Source: Allolobophora icterica (lineage: Eukaryota; Annelida; Clitellata; Crassiclitellata; Lumbricidae). From it: DNA of 64,000 nt. Under the pieces are notes generated by a model that saw only the letters and a list, made by a program, of their open reading frames with translations, searched no databases and was not told the DNA's origin. Where the stretch lies: contig OY744613.1 of the NCBI GenBank assembly GCA_963556255.1, positions 39,685,286 to 39,749,285 on the forward strand, written 5' to 3'. The translations under genes and the position numbers were made by a program. Positions 36,136 through 46,682 of this stretch are shown one piece after another (position 1 is the first letter of the stretch; the number at the start of each line of letters is the position of its first letter).

Positions 36136-36408
36136 CATGGGCGTCAGGAGGGAGGCGCAAACCCCTGGATTTTGCAAATATTTTATAAAAATAAAATCTT
36201 TTGATTATTATGATTATTACAACAGTCCCAACACGATTTTCAATGCGAAGAAACACTTAATTAACTTGATCATAATTTATTTTTAATTTGTTGTTTCTAT
36301 GCAAATTTTTTCTATGCAAAAGCGTCATTTTGCCCCCCGCCACCAAATTTTTAGTGCCCCTCCTAAAAAATTTGCCCCCCCTTACAAAAATTCCTGCGGA
36401 CGCCCATG
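36136..36408. mobile_element. hAT-type MITE, CATGGGCGTCCG family, copy 2, beside gene B start
   Basis: The ends CATGGGCGTCAGGAGG and, reversed, CATGGGCGTCCGCAGG are flanked by an exact 8-bp duplication, TGCACATT (36128-36135 and 36409-36416). The interior shares TTTCTATGCAAAAGCGTCAT and TTTGCCCCCC with copy 1 at 15263-15408, plus an AT-rich insert. It lies 54 bp upstream of the copy B start codon, inside the likely 5' UTR or promoter. Confidence 0.93.
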
Positions 36409-36416
36409 TGCACATT

Positions 36417-37440
36417 GCCTACTTTATGATAGCACGGTGACATATTATTTCTACACTTCTTTCCCTTCGAAGACATGTTTTTCAACGTTATGAAAAATTG
36501 ATAAAGTTGATGCAGAAATCCTAGAGAAGTCAAGGTATAATTATCAGACATATCTGCCAATTTAGTGGCCAATCCGACATGTACAGTAGCTTCCAAAACA
36601 CAGCAGCTATTATTTATTCTATAATCCTTATCTTTTCATTGTAATAAGTTAATGGCGCAGAACATTATATTCGCCGAATGGGCAAAATTATCTTGTGGCA
36701 TATTGGTATAAAATCCTTTACTTTACCTTGCGATACCATTTTATTAACTGCACACCTGCCAGACATTAACTGCATAAGTCCTCAGCCTGTTTACGACCCG
36801 CATGATTCCCGCTCTCCATACGCAGCGGCTACGCGGACCTTTGTCTGCTTTATATTAACTCTTTATTTAAGCACGCACCTAATTCTCATAGGCTACGATC
36901 GATGCATCTAAGGCTCGTTTCTCTACACCGATCTAAATTTAAAAGTGCGTTTACTTTTCACCTCGGCTCATCCGTCAGAGTTGGTCGTATGCGTCCGTTA
37001 GCAGGTCCTTTCCAGCGTTAACTTCGACGACATAATCTACTATTATCTCGGTCACTGTCTCTTTCTGTTTGTCTGTCTGTCTCTGTGTGTGTGTCTCTCC
37101 CTCTCTCTGGTGGCGAACTCAGCCAAAGCGAATTCTTGTACAAAATGTGACGCCACTCTGTTCTGTCCAAGCCTTAATTCCTCTGCGATGCATGGAGGCA
37201 AACACTTTTTATCTGCGATATTATTCTTCATGACACTGGTGCAATTAGTCTTTGGTCAACTGCGTAGTCCTCTCCAGTCCTTCGGAGTCTTGTCCATGGT
37301 TGTCCACAGATGGACCATTTGGGATCTGGCGTCTAACGAGTTTATTGTTGTGTGTGATAATCTGATTTCATGTAATAAACCCGTAATTGCAAGTTCAGAC
37401 TGCATGCACCATCTTCGCGTACAGTATCTTGGTTGCTAAA
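36417..37440. other. No supported gene
   Basis: A 116-residue plus-strand frame (37089-37439) begins in a CT-rich run and lacks a recognisable domain. It leads into a LINE-type 3' end, so it may be LINE-derived. Confidence 0.35.
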
Positions 37441-37464
37441 AACGCTTTTATTCACAGACTGATG

Positions 37465-37535
37465 TCACGTGTCTAGCGCCTCTGAGAGGTTCTTAAGGGG
37501 CGCTGTATAAATGTGTTATTGCATTACATTACATT
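37465..37535 (+). mobile_element. LINE 3' terminus
   Basis: GCGCCTCTGAGAGG, GGGGCGCTGTATAAATGTG and an (ATTAC)n-type tail match the ends of the LINEs at 1490 and 20290. Confidence 0.6.
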
Positions 37536-38084
37536 AGTATCATGACATTGGGGCCTATCCCAGCGTTGTCTAAACGTTGTCGAACATTGCAAGAACGCAA
37601 GTGCGCTGGCTGGGAACCTAACTATCCCATAGTTACGGTCCTATACCTTCCACCACTACGAACGGTTATGATCGTATCACCATATTGTTTCCTCATCTTT
37701 GTCACCGGATGCTGCTGTTGCACCAGAACTGATCAACAATCTGCCTTGTGATGACCTATTTGATATAACGCCTGTCGCTGATTTTTTATGGTGTTGAGAA
37801 AATACGAAGAATTGGAGTTATATATACTAGGAAGATTTTGAGAGAGTTGTGAATTTTTAAACTGACTTAAAACTATTCCTGGATTTTTTTTAGCTCGCCA
37901 CGTCGCAAGGCAAACAACTTGGCGCTATGGACTAGACTAACCTTCAACTGGAACTTTACTAGAACAATTTCTGTGTAAAGTTAGCCGAGCCAAGTTTTGT
38001 GGTAAACAAGAGAAGTTCCAGCACAGAACCTCGCAAAACCCAGAGTCTAACACAGTTGGCAACGGACTGAATTGATCAAGTCTA

Positions 38085-38220
38085 AAGTTTATGTAGTTAT
38101 AACATTTTAGGCACTAAACTGATTAACCAATACTAAAGTTTATGTAGTTGTTACATTTTAGGCACCTAATTGATTGACCAATGCTGAAGTTTATGTAGCT
38201 ATAACATTTTAGACATATAA
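38085..38220. repeat. Tandem repeat, about 60-bp unit, three copies
   Basis: The unit is AAAGTTTATGTAGTTATAAC, then ATTTTAGGCAC and TGATTAACCAATACT, repeated with small changes. Confidence 0.85.
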
Positions 38221-38318
38221 ATGAAATAGAAACCATGTTTAATATGGCTTCTTATTATAGATTTCGTTGATATTTTGAAAGGATCAGAACAAATCATGCC
38301 TTTATGACACCCTGATTG

Positions 38319-38871
38319 CAGTGATGGGCACTAAACTATTTTTTAAAAGTTAAACTAAAACTATTTTCCAACTAAAAAAATAGTTTAACTAAAGTTGGCA
38401 ACTGATTTTGGAAATTAGTTAACTAAACTAAAAAAGGTAGTTAAACTTTTTCCAATTTTTTCCCAACTTTTTACGACAAACATTTTCACAATAAAGGACG
38501 TTAAGTGAACTGTAATAATGGAAAGCGTTAATTTCACCTTCAAACTATGCAATGTGTAGGCCTACTGTTCTGGCATACAGTTAGAGGTGTAGCCTACTAT
38601 AAGTAGTGTATGAATTTGAAAACAAATTTAGTGAATGCTAAACCATGCAGTGTTAAAATGTTTCTTTTTCTGACAGTGTTCAATTTTCACTGTGGAGAAA
38701 TAGTTGCATAATGCTGATTTTTAAGTTAAACTTTTTAGTTAGCAACTAAATTTTTTTTAGTTAAATTATGGTTTTAACTAAACTTTATTTTAGTTACACT
38801 TCTTCCTTAACTAACATTTTTTAGTTAAACTAAAAGTGAGCAACTTTTTAGTAAACTATTGCCCATCACTG
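38319..38871. mobile_element. hAT-type MITE with TTTAGTTAAACTAAA-rich arms
   Basis: The ends CAGTGATGGGCACTAAACTA and, reversed, CAGTGATGGGCAATAGTTTA are flanked by an exact 8-bp duplication, CCTGATTG (38311-38318 and 38872-38879). The arms are full of TTAGTTAAACTAA, so the element can fold back extensively. No coding sequence. Confidence 0.93.
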
Positions 38872-38879
38872 CCTGATTG

Positions 38880-39865
38880 TAAAAATACCTCTTGCAATGT
38901 CGCATCTGGTTAGATTTCGTTGAGTCTTCTGACGTCTTCAAATAGCAGAATGGTTGATGGAACAAACGCATCAGAATTAGTCTGGTTCTTGTTTTTATAG
39001 GTTTTGGGATGACCTAGTTATCGGCTATTGGAGGTTAGCTTATGGAGTGCCGTTTAACTTTTTATTCGTTTCCTCTAAACTGCTACTGATACCTAGCTAC
39101 ATTCAGTATACATGTGTCAAACAAAGGCTACGCAACAGTATCCGATTATTGCTAATTTGAAGGAAATTGAGCTAATAAGATAAAGACTTAAAACTTTTTA
39201 AATTATACAAATAGTGATATGCCGGAGCATTAATATCTGAAAGGCTAATTTACGTTATCGGAAACTCAACAATGCTGGAGAACATGATGGAAGACATTTC
39301 TGGAACACTATCACGCAATCATTTTTCATTCATTCATCGCCGCATCCATTATTTAGTCAGCAGTGGTAGGCCTATCAGACCTGAATGACCGGAAGCACGT
39401 CTGAAGTTCACGTTTACTCTAAGGGAAGCCAAGGAATCTAACCGGCATCGAAGCATGCATCCAAGCAAGTTATCTATTCTAAACTGATTGACTGCACGAC
39501 TAAGTACTCGGCATCTAGAGTGCATCTAGAATCCGATATCGTATTCAAGTAATCTCCCGTTGATGATTCTCTTAGCCAGGAAATCTTGTATTGCTTCTTT
39601 TTATTTTATTTTATTTTGCAGTTTTCTAAGTTTCCTCCTTTCAAAGACTGCCAAACTATTCGTTTATTTAATTTTCTTTGATTCGAATGGCTTAACTTCT
39701 TAAAATCTCTGCACTTTAGGCCTCTTCCCTAACAAACATTTTTCTCCCTATTTGGCTATTTCCTTCAGGATAGACCTAATAACTTTAACCTTCCAGATAA
39801 GGACTCACGAGACTTTATTTATATTATCTGGTACGCTATTTGCAGACTTTCATTAATCATAATAA
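38880..39865. other. No gene recognised
   Basis: AT-rich spacer with no convincing exon, repeat boundary or RNA gene. Confidence 0.4.
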
Positions 39866-39869
39866 TTAT

Positions 39870-40130
39870 TGTAATTGCAAACTGATAAAGCCCTACTTCG
39901 AAAGAGACTCATCATAGGTGCCTCCGACCTAAAACAACGAAACCACGAGAGGACAGAATGGTCTTCAAGCGCTTGCGGGAAAGAAGCTGCGGTGTTCATG
40001 TTGCAGGCTGTTAGGCAACTTATTCCAGAAGGATAGGCCAACCACAGCAAAACTTCTATGTTGGACGGTGGAAGTTCGGCCTAGCGTAGAACAACCGAAT
40101 CGTCATGCGTGGCAGAGCGCAGAAATCTGT
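39870..40130 (-). mobile_element. LINE ORF2 C-terminal fragment
   Basis: Minus-strand frames contain SFAVVG-type and FWNKLPNSLQ-type segments, then QALEDHSVLSWFRCFRSEAP. This is the same tail (RSFA-VGPS-WN-LP) seen at 41335-41578 and 1490-1988, with frameshifts. Confidence 0.6.
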
Positions 40131-40349
40131 GACCAGGTTTGGAAATCATTGCAGTACGTTGAATGAGCCAGAAGTGAGAAAGCAGCAGAATTGCACGATA
40201 TACGTAATATGGAAAACCAATTTCACGTTGGGTTCAAGGTGGCGAGGAAATCTTTGAATCGACAACAGTAAAATTAACTGATGTAATTGTTATTCCTTAA
40301 TCACAAGCCAACTGTTTCATAAAAGCGAACTGACAATGAGCAATAGTTG

Positions 40350-40645
40350 CGAGGTTAAAGTAAAAGTAAAGTATGTCCATATCCGCAAAGTGGAACGTAG
40401 GGGAGGCGCTCATTTCCTTTTCTAAGCCCTTCAGCCGGCAATGGACGAATCCCAAGGTTCTGGACACGGGGCCAGTGATATCGCAGGACTTGCCGTTTAC
40501 TTTCCAGCTTACGCCGGTACCAAATTATACGGTTTGGTGACAGAGGCACGGTGTGCACAAACAAATTGCCAAGGGTCGTTGCACGGAGTCGAACCGGCGA
40601 CCGCATGATCATTGACCAAACGCGTTACCGATACTCCACCGTGCC
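40350..40645 (-). mobile_element. tRNA-derived SINE, family 3
   Basis: Read on the minus strand, the head is GCGGCACGGTGGAGTATCGG (A-box-like), then a box B of GGTTCGACTCC near 40590. A non-tRNA body follows (CACCGTGCCTCTGTCACCAA) to about 40350. The acceptor stem cannot pair as in a tRNA, so this is a SINE. Confidence 0.7.
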
Positions 40646-41334
40646 GCATACGAGGTTAAAGTACAAAATACAAATTGAATCAGGAAGTAGAACATAACTA
40701 TTACCAGACTGAACGGTCTCACAAAAATCGTCCTACATTCAGCAACAGTTGTGAGGTTAAAGTACAGAGTACACACTGAATCAGGAAGTAGACCATAACT
40801 AATGCAATTCTTATAACCAAACCACAAGCGGACAATCCCAAAAAGCGTCCTGATATAATTGTGCAGCAGCTGCGAGTTCAAAGAACTAAGTTTATACATG
40901 GTACTGAATCAGGAAGCAGAGTTGGCCAACGCTTACTGTGAAACGTAATAGGCCTACGGACTTTGCTCTAAGTTGTTTACCAGACCCAAGCGAGATATTT
41001 GTGGCTGCAGTGTTTGTAACGAGTAAATGGACTTTCTCAGAACTGATCCAACGAAAACACGTATTTATTTAGAAGTAAACCGATAATCGAATGATCTTCC
41101 TTTTTGCAAAATCAATGTCAATGTAGCGCCGATTGCTACAAAATTCAACTTCGCTTAAACACGGTTATCCGACGGACGTAGTAACACAAAAAGGCTGGAA
41201 AGTGATTCGCGCTCTTTCTGATTTGGAATCTCCATGAATTATGGGGATTGACTTAATAACAGACAACGAATATTTCGAATGTGAATTTGAACTCATTTGC
41301 ATACGGTTTAGCATTATACGGTAATTCTAATTGA

Positions 41335-41578
41335 ACATTTATAGCGCCACTCAAATCAGCGGCGCTCTCGACCCGCATCACTGCCAAAACCGGCAAAAAG
41401 AAAGGTTTTCAAGCGTCTACGGAACTGAAGAGGAGAAAGGACAAGAAGCTTTTGGCGTAGGGTCTGGGGAAGACTGTTCCAGGATGAAGGACCCACATAG
41501 GCAAAGCTCCTGGATTGGGCCGTGGAAGAGTGCATACGCTGAACAACCATAAGGCCACTGGCCGAGGATCGCAGGCAG
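41335..41578 (-). mobile_element. LINE 3' end, target of a hAT insertion
   Basis: The minus strand encodes AQSRSFAYVGPSSWNSLPQT, then FRRRLKTFLFAGFGSDAG and a stop, followed by a GAGCGCCGCTGATT-type terminus. A hAT MITE with a clean 8-bp duplication begins at 41579, and sequence resembling the neighbourhood resumes after 42070. Confidence 0.75.
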
Positions 41579-42062
41579 CATGGGCGGCGATCTAGGGGGA
41601 CGGGGGGACATGTCCCCCCACCTTTAAGAGTGGGGGGCACACCCCATGCATTTGTCCTCCTCCCACATTTTGAAGAAACACCGAAAAAGGCTCAGAAATG
41701 TAATTGCGCGTGAAGGTTTTCGCAGCGTTTTTGACAAGACGAGGTAAAAAATTTTTTTGAGCAGAAGTGTTCCCCAAAATTATGAGAAAGAAGAAGGAAT
41801 TCGTCAAAAAAGGTAAAAAAATTTTGTAGAGGAAGAAATCATAAGAAAAAGGGTTATTGCCGGGAGACGGTAAAAAGTTGTAAAACGTGGCGAATGACTA
41901 AAAAAAGGTCATCAACTTTTTCGGAGATGAAGGCGAAATTTGTCGGAGATGAAGTTGTGGAAAAAATTATTTTTGGGACAAGATTTTCCAAAACCGGTCG
42001 TCGACGAGATCGTGGCCGACTTTGTCCCCCCCCCCACCTCTCAGACAAGATCGCCGCCACTG
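41579..42062. mobile_element. hAT-type MITE with minisatellite core
   Basis: The ends CATGGGCGGCGATCTAG and, reversed, CAGTGGCGGCGATCTTG are flanked by an exact 8-bp duplication, GCAGGCAG (41571-41578 and 42063-42070). The core at about 41750-41990 carries degenerate units of the AAAAAGGTCATCAACTTTTT and GGAGATGAA kind, also found at 25500-25670 and 55740-56000. Inner arms have CCCCCC/GGGGGG blocks. Confidence 0.92.
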
Positions 42063-42189
42063 GCAGGCAGGGAAGAAACCGGGGTGCAGAAAGTAGTCCA
42101 TAGAATCAGGAAGTAGAACATAACTATTGCAATTTTTATTGCTATTACCAGACTGAACGGTCTCACAAAAATCGTTAGTCATTGGGCAG

Positions 42190-42545
42190 AAAAACAGCCG
42201 AATTTCTGTTGGAATAATTGCAATGAAACCCTTTGAAACTTAAATTTCAATTGAATGTAAGAGATATAATTATAGGTCCATAGTTAAGAAAGTCTAGAGC
42301 AATGTACTTGTTTGTTTTCTGGAGCGTGGACAAACGATTCTTAGGCATCAGTTTAAGATTCCCAAGGTAGCTACTAATACAACTTACGTTCAGCTTCACA
42401 GTAGCAACGTAAAAGTAAAAGATTTCATCCCCTTTAATTGTATGATGGACTCTCGTTTCTGTTGACTGGCTCTTGATATATTGTAATGAAATGACATCTA
42501 CACCGCCGATCTTATAATTTACAAGTCATCAATTGATTGTCGCTT
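42190..42545. other. No gene recognised
   Basis: AT-rich spacer between a hAT element and a SINE; I see nothing in it. Confidence 0.4.
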
Positions 42546-42548
42546 CAT

Positions 42549-42850
42549 GTGGGGGTGCTCGGTAGTCTAGTGGTTAGCGCGCTGGACTGTCAATCGAGAG
42601 GTCGGGGATTCAAATCCCCGCAGGGGCAGAAATTTGTTTCGAGATTTCTGTTCCACTTGTAACCCCTAGCCAACTCAGCTATGATCCGTACACTGACCGT
42701 ACATTGTCAGTGGGAAGATGAGACGGCGAGGGAGAGGACTGACCAGTGGACACCCGCCCTCATATGCCGAGGCTAAGAAAATGAAGTCGCTAACACTTCA
42801 TACCCATGGCTGCCTCAGGCTAGCTTAAGGGACTGCTCTTCATCTTCTTC
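42549..42850 (+). mobile_element. tRNA-derived SINE, family 2
   Basis: The tRNA-like head has A box TAGTCTAGTGGTTAGCGCGC and B box GGATTCAAATCC. The anticodon loop would read GTC, which points to a tRNA-Asp-like origin. The 5' and 3' acceptor strands do not pair, so it is not a working tRNA. The body (CCGTACACTGACCGTACATT, GGGAAGATGAGACGG, CTCATATGCCGAGGCTAAG) recurs at 60960-61262 on the minus strand and decayed at 30720-30935. Confidence 0.85.
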
Positions 42851-42961
42851 TCATGTGACCTCGTTGCCAGAGTCATATATTCTATTAGAGAAGTGAGGTC
42901 GAAATGTGGTTAGTAAGAGAAACCAGGATACTAGCTACGTAGGGAAAGCAAGTTGAATAAA

Positions 42962-43083
42962 GGGCCATCCATATATTACGTACGGAAAAGTCCGGGAAAA
43001 TTGGACCTCTCCCACTCCATGTACGCGCACGTACTTTTCCACCCTCCCCCACCTGCGTACGTACGTTGACACCCGTTGACATT
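42962..43083 (+). mobile_element. Harbinger-like element, left-end fragment
   Basis: It starts GGGCCATCCATATATTACGT and continues with the GTACGTACG-type inner repeats seen in the complete element at 46220-46651. It stops where a LINE fragment begins. Confidence 0.7.
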
Positions 43084-43433
43084 CGTCTATTATCTCCACA
43101 CGTTGTCACACCGCAACATGGAACAAAACACAAGTTTAAATTAATAGAATGAAGAGTTGCTTGATTGTAAAGAAAAATCGAGAAACCGGATTCTAATTTA
43201 GGGCACCTAGAGAACTCTAGGAATAAATTTATTACCGTCCTTGGGAGGCATGACGGAGGCTATAGGCCTACTCTCAGGTGATTTTGTGTTGAGATAAATC
43301 ACGCAGTGATTTTGAACTTTGTTTAGTCTGCGCACATCTCTGTTAACAGCACCAACGAGAAGTGAGTTACAGCAGTCGTGGCAGCAATTAAGAAGCCATA
43401 GCAGTTGCGAATGATACTACGGCAATCTGAAGC
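43084..43433 (-). mobile_element. LINE fragment, duplicated at 50264
   Basis: About 350 bp are nearly identical to 50264-50620. The minus-strand translation includes AVNRDV-RLNKVQN, a counterpart of the RL-KVQN-AARL segment of CR1/L2 ORF2. Frames are broken. Confidence 0.65.
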
Positions 43434-44366
43434 ACGGAAGATCTGATTCTGCAAATATCCTGAATGTATAAGTGAACCGATTTGCGTACAGTTTTAATAT
43501 AATGCAGAGAAGAATGTGATGAGTCAAAATTTATGCCCAGATTACAAGTACTTTCAGAACGATCATGAACGTCAGCTTATAAATCAAATATCTGAAGATA
43601 CTGACTTGTGCGTAAGAGGAGGAATTCAATCCAAAGGATTCGGGAGAAGGCTATAATTATTAACCACCTAAAACTGATCATCACAAGAAATTGAAGCAAG
43701 TATTTGAAGAGCTGAATTAGACGTGGAGCTGTCAATGAAGGAATTGCTAGGTATCAACGGTATACAACTGGTACTCTAGGGCCTAGAGTGACCATTTATT
43801 GGCCTTCAAAAACCAGGACACTTTTTGTAACGCTCTTTTCGGCATCTTTTTCGGCTGGGCAAAAGAAAACAGTTGATCAATACAAACGAGAACTTGCATC
43901 CTAGCTAGTTACCATACCATATACGATATTTTAACATTATCTATATATATTACTTATATTCTTAGAATTATTACCACGTTTCACATGTATGTATGTGAGA
44001 CATGGAACACGAGGAAGAAATTGATAGAATCAGGTAGACGAGAGACTGGTAGAGTAGACTCAGATAGAGTATTATAAAGTACAATAGGGTCAGTAGAGTA
44101 CAGTAGTAGACTGAAGGCCTTTGAGATGTGGTTATCCGATATGGGTTAAATTAAGGGTTAAGTGTAGGATTTCAGTTAAGGTTGGGTACCGTTAGGCCAT
44201 TACAGTAGAGTAGACTCGGTAGAGTAGACAGAGTAGTAGGCTACAGTCAGTAGACCCAGGGTAGGAATTGTCAGAGGATAGGGTTCAACTCCCCAGTCTT
44301 TCTTAGGACCCCCACAGTTATGTCTTCATTGCATACCCCAGGGGTCGTTTCCAACCCCCTTAGTTG
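43434..44366. other. No gene recognised
   Basis: From about 44020 to 44260 the words GTAGAGTAGACT and GGTAGAGT recur irregularly. Otherwise nothing is supported up to the gap. Confidence 0.4.
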
Positions 44367-44566
44367 NNNNNNNNNNNNNNNNNNNNNNNNNNNNNNNNNN
44401 NNNNNNNNNNNNNNNNNNNNNNNNNNNNNNNNNNNNNNNNNNNNNNNNNNNNNNNNNNNNNNNNNNNNNNNNNNNNNNNNNNNNNNNNNNNNNNNNNNNN
44501 NNNNNNNNNNNNNNNNNNNNNNNNNNNNNNNNNNNNNNNNNNNNNNNNNNNNNNNNNNNNNNNNNN
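44367..44566. other. Assembly gap of 200 N
   Basis: Exactly 200 N. Frames crossing it are meaningless. The outer left terminus of the mariner-like element falls in or next to it. Confidence 1.
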
Positions 44567-45683
44567 TTTTTTTATCGAATTTTACAGGCTTAAAATAATT
44601 TATATTTACGTATAACAGCCAAATTTGACCAAAATATTTTAGATAGAACAAAGTTATATCACTTTTACTGAGTCCACTCACTGTTTTTTTGATGGTCCAG
44701 AAACATATAATGCAACAAAAAGTAACAAAAGACGATTTATTAAGTCGCATCTCAAATAATTGGTATCAGACAGACATGATATTGCTTCACAACTTGAGTT
44801 CAATGTGTCCACCACAAGTAACCACACATGTTCTGAGTCTCTTTATAAAGTTTTTGATTGCCTTGTTGATAGGTTCCACAAGTAAATTTTCCATATCAAC
44901 TTCAACACGACCTTCAATTATCTTATCGTTTTTGGCTTTGGTCGCGGATTGTGGTATTTATCAAGCATAGCTCCCCACACGTGATAATCCAGCGGGTTCA
45001 AATCCGGAGAGTAGGAGGGCCATTGGTCCTTCTGAATGAAACCAGGGTAATTGACATTGAGCCAATCTTACTTGAGACAAGCAGTGTGCGCCGTCTTGTT
45101 GAAAGATGAATCCAGCTGGCAACAGACGCTTGCAATCTGAAATTAATTCTGGAAGCAGGGGAGAAACGTAATATGCAGATTTGAGCTTTGTCTTTCATGA
45201 ACAAAATGCAGTCTGCCAGTCGACCTTTGCCACCAAAATACCAGCCCATACCATAACATGTGGAGCGAACTTCTCGCGTTCAGCGATCAAGCGATCAGGT
45301 GTGACATCTTGCCGCTAGACCAAATGCGATTGTTTGGGTTGCGTTCGTGGATTAAGATAGAAGTTCTTCTCATCCGTGAATAACACTCGTTTCGTGTCGT
45401 GAACCTTCTGCCGTCTGCTTGATACCAATTATTTCAGATGTGACTTAATAAAATCGCTTTTTTACTTTTCTTGCGCTACATGTTTTTGGACCATCAACAA
45501 ACAGTGGGTGGACTCAGTAAAAGTGATATAACTTTGGTTCTGTTTGAAATATTTTGGTGAAATTTGGCTGTTTTACGTATATATGAATTACGTTTAAGCC
45601 AGTAAAACTTGATTTGACAGTTCTCACTTTTGGCCGAAATATTAGCAAACCTGTAGGGTTTACTTTTTTTATGGCCCACCCTG
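44567..45683 (-). mobile_element. Mariner/Tc1-like transposon, degenerate
   Basis: A long inverted repeat includes CACTTTTACTGAGTCCAC and TTACGTATAACAGCCAAATT on the left, and its near complement lies at about 45490-45600. The right terminus reads GGCCCACCCTG followed by TA at 45684-45685, as in mariner elements. Between the ends the minus strand encodes decayed transposase: EKFAPHVMVWAGI near 45270, then LLPAGFIFQQDGAHCLSQ near 45100, which holds the FQQDGA-H block with the second catalytic Asp. Frameshifts separate the segments. The left tip is hidden by the gap. Confidence 0.82.
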
Positions 45684-45689
45684 TATATG

Positions 45690-46115
45690 TTCTGGAAAAT
45701 TTTTATCAATGATGAATAGTTGAATAGTATGCCGTTCAGCAAAAACCACTTGTAGAAGTTCAAAATGCACAAGCAAACCATGCTTGTTTGTTTGAGTCAC
45801 TAGTAAGTAGGTCGACATGCTTTGTAGACTGTATACATACCTAAATGCCAATGGCGACGTCGTGATATAAAAATTTTGCAACCCTGAGAATAGGTAGGTT
45901 TATAGTAAATGTGAAGTATATAAATCTATAACTTATAATAATTTATACCAAAACCAAGCCGAAGTCTGTGGAATAGGCTTAAGTAGCCTAATATATGTAG
46001 GCCTATATACGCCACTATTTCTTAATATAGGCTATATAAGGTTACAATAATATTCTTAATTTATTCTTAACGGATTAAATCCATCCGATGATGACTTGTA
46101 CATTAGGCCTTGAAG
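45690..46115. other. No gene recognised
   Basis: AT-rich spacer with several AGGCCTATA words; nothing supported. Confidence 0.4.
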
Positions 46116-46682
46116 CATAGGCGCCAGCTCTTTGGGAACCCAGAGAGAAAGTTCAGTGGGTGCATCGCACCCAGAATAATTCGGATCTTAACTTCAATTT
46201 TTTTACACCAAAACAGTAAGGGGCCATCCATATATTACGTACGCAAAAATCCGGAAAAATTTGACCCCCCTGTTCGCAAGCGTACTTTCTTCCACACCCC
46301 CCCTGTGTACGTACACTTGACGCTCACCCCCCCCCCGAAGACCAGCTGCAGAAAGTGCCTCTACTGTCTGCACTTTAGTCCAGATTGAAGGATGAGTGAG
46401 GGCCAATATAGACAAATTATAGGTATCTCGTTCACAGCACAGAATAACTGCACATGGCTTTTATATAATGTAATAAAATGCCATCGAACGACTATAGGAC
46501 AATACAGAGTTATAAATAGGCTAATGTGGACGTCATAATTAGAAATTTATTTTGCGTACGTACACTTTTGTCCCCCCCCCCCGTTCGCACCCGTACGCAA
46601 AATCGCCAAAATCCGACCCCCTCATTGCGTACGTAATATGTGGACGGCCCCTAATGTCACAAGTTGAGAAGTACGACTACAA
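46116..46682. mobile_element. hAT-type MITE (CATAGGCGCC family), left half, split by Harbinger
   Basis: It starts CATAGGCGCCAGCTCTTTGG and continues GTTCAGTGGGTGCATCGCAC, matching the complete copy at 56403-56777. At 46220 a Harbinger-like element interrupts it. After 46654 it resumes with GTCACAAGTTGAGAAGTACG before being cut by the G-rich array. The right end is missing. Confidence 0.82.
46220..46651. mobile_element. PIF/Harbinger-like non-autonomous element
   Basis: The ends GGGGCCATCCATATATTACG and, reversed, GGGGCCGTCCACATATTACG are flanked by TAA on both sides (46217-46219 and 46652-46654), the 3-bp TWA target of PIF/Harbinger. The word TACGTACGCAAAA and C tracts lie inside both ends. 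No coding sequence. Related fragments are at 31983-32171 and 42962-43083. Confidence 0.82.

Noticed and set aside
42549..42630. tRNA-Asp gene
   Set aside because: The A and B boxes and a GTC anticodon loop are present, but the acceptor strands do not pair and the sequence continues into a body repeated at 60960-61262. It is a SINE head.
44271..44750. 159-aa frame across the gap
   Set aside because: Most of it is N; the frame is meaningless.
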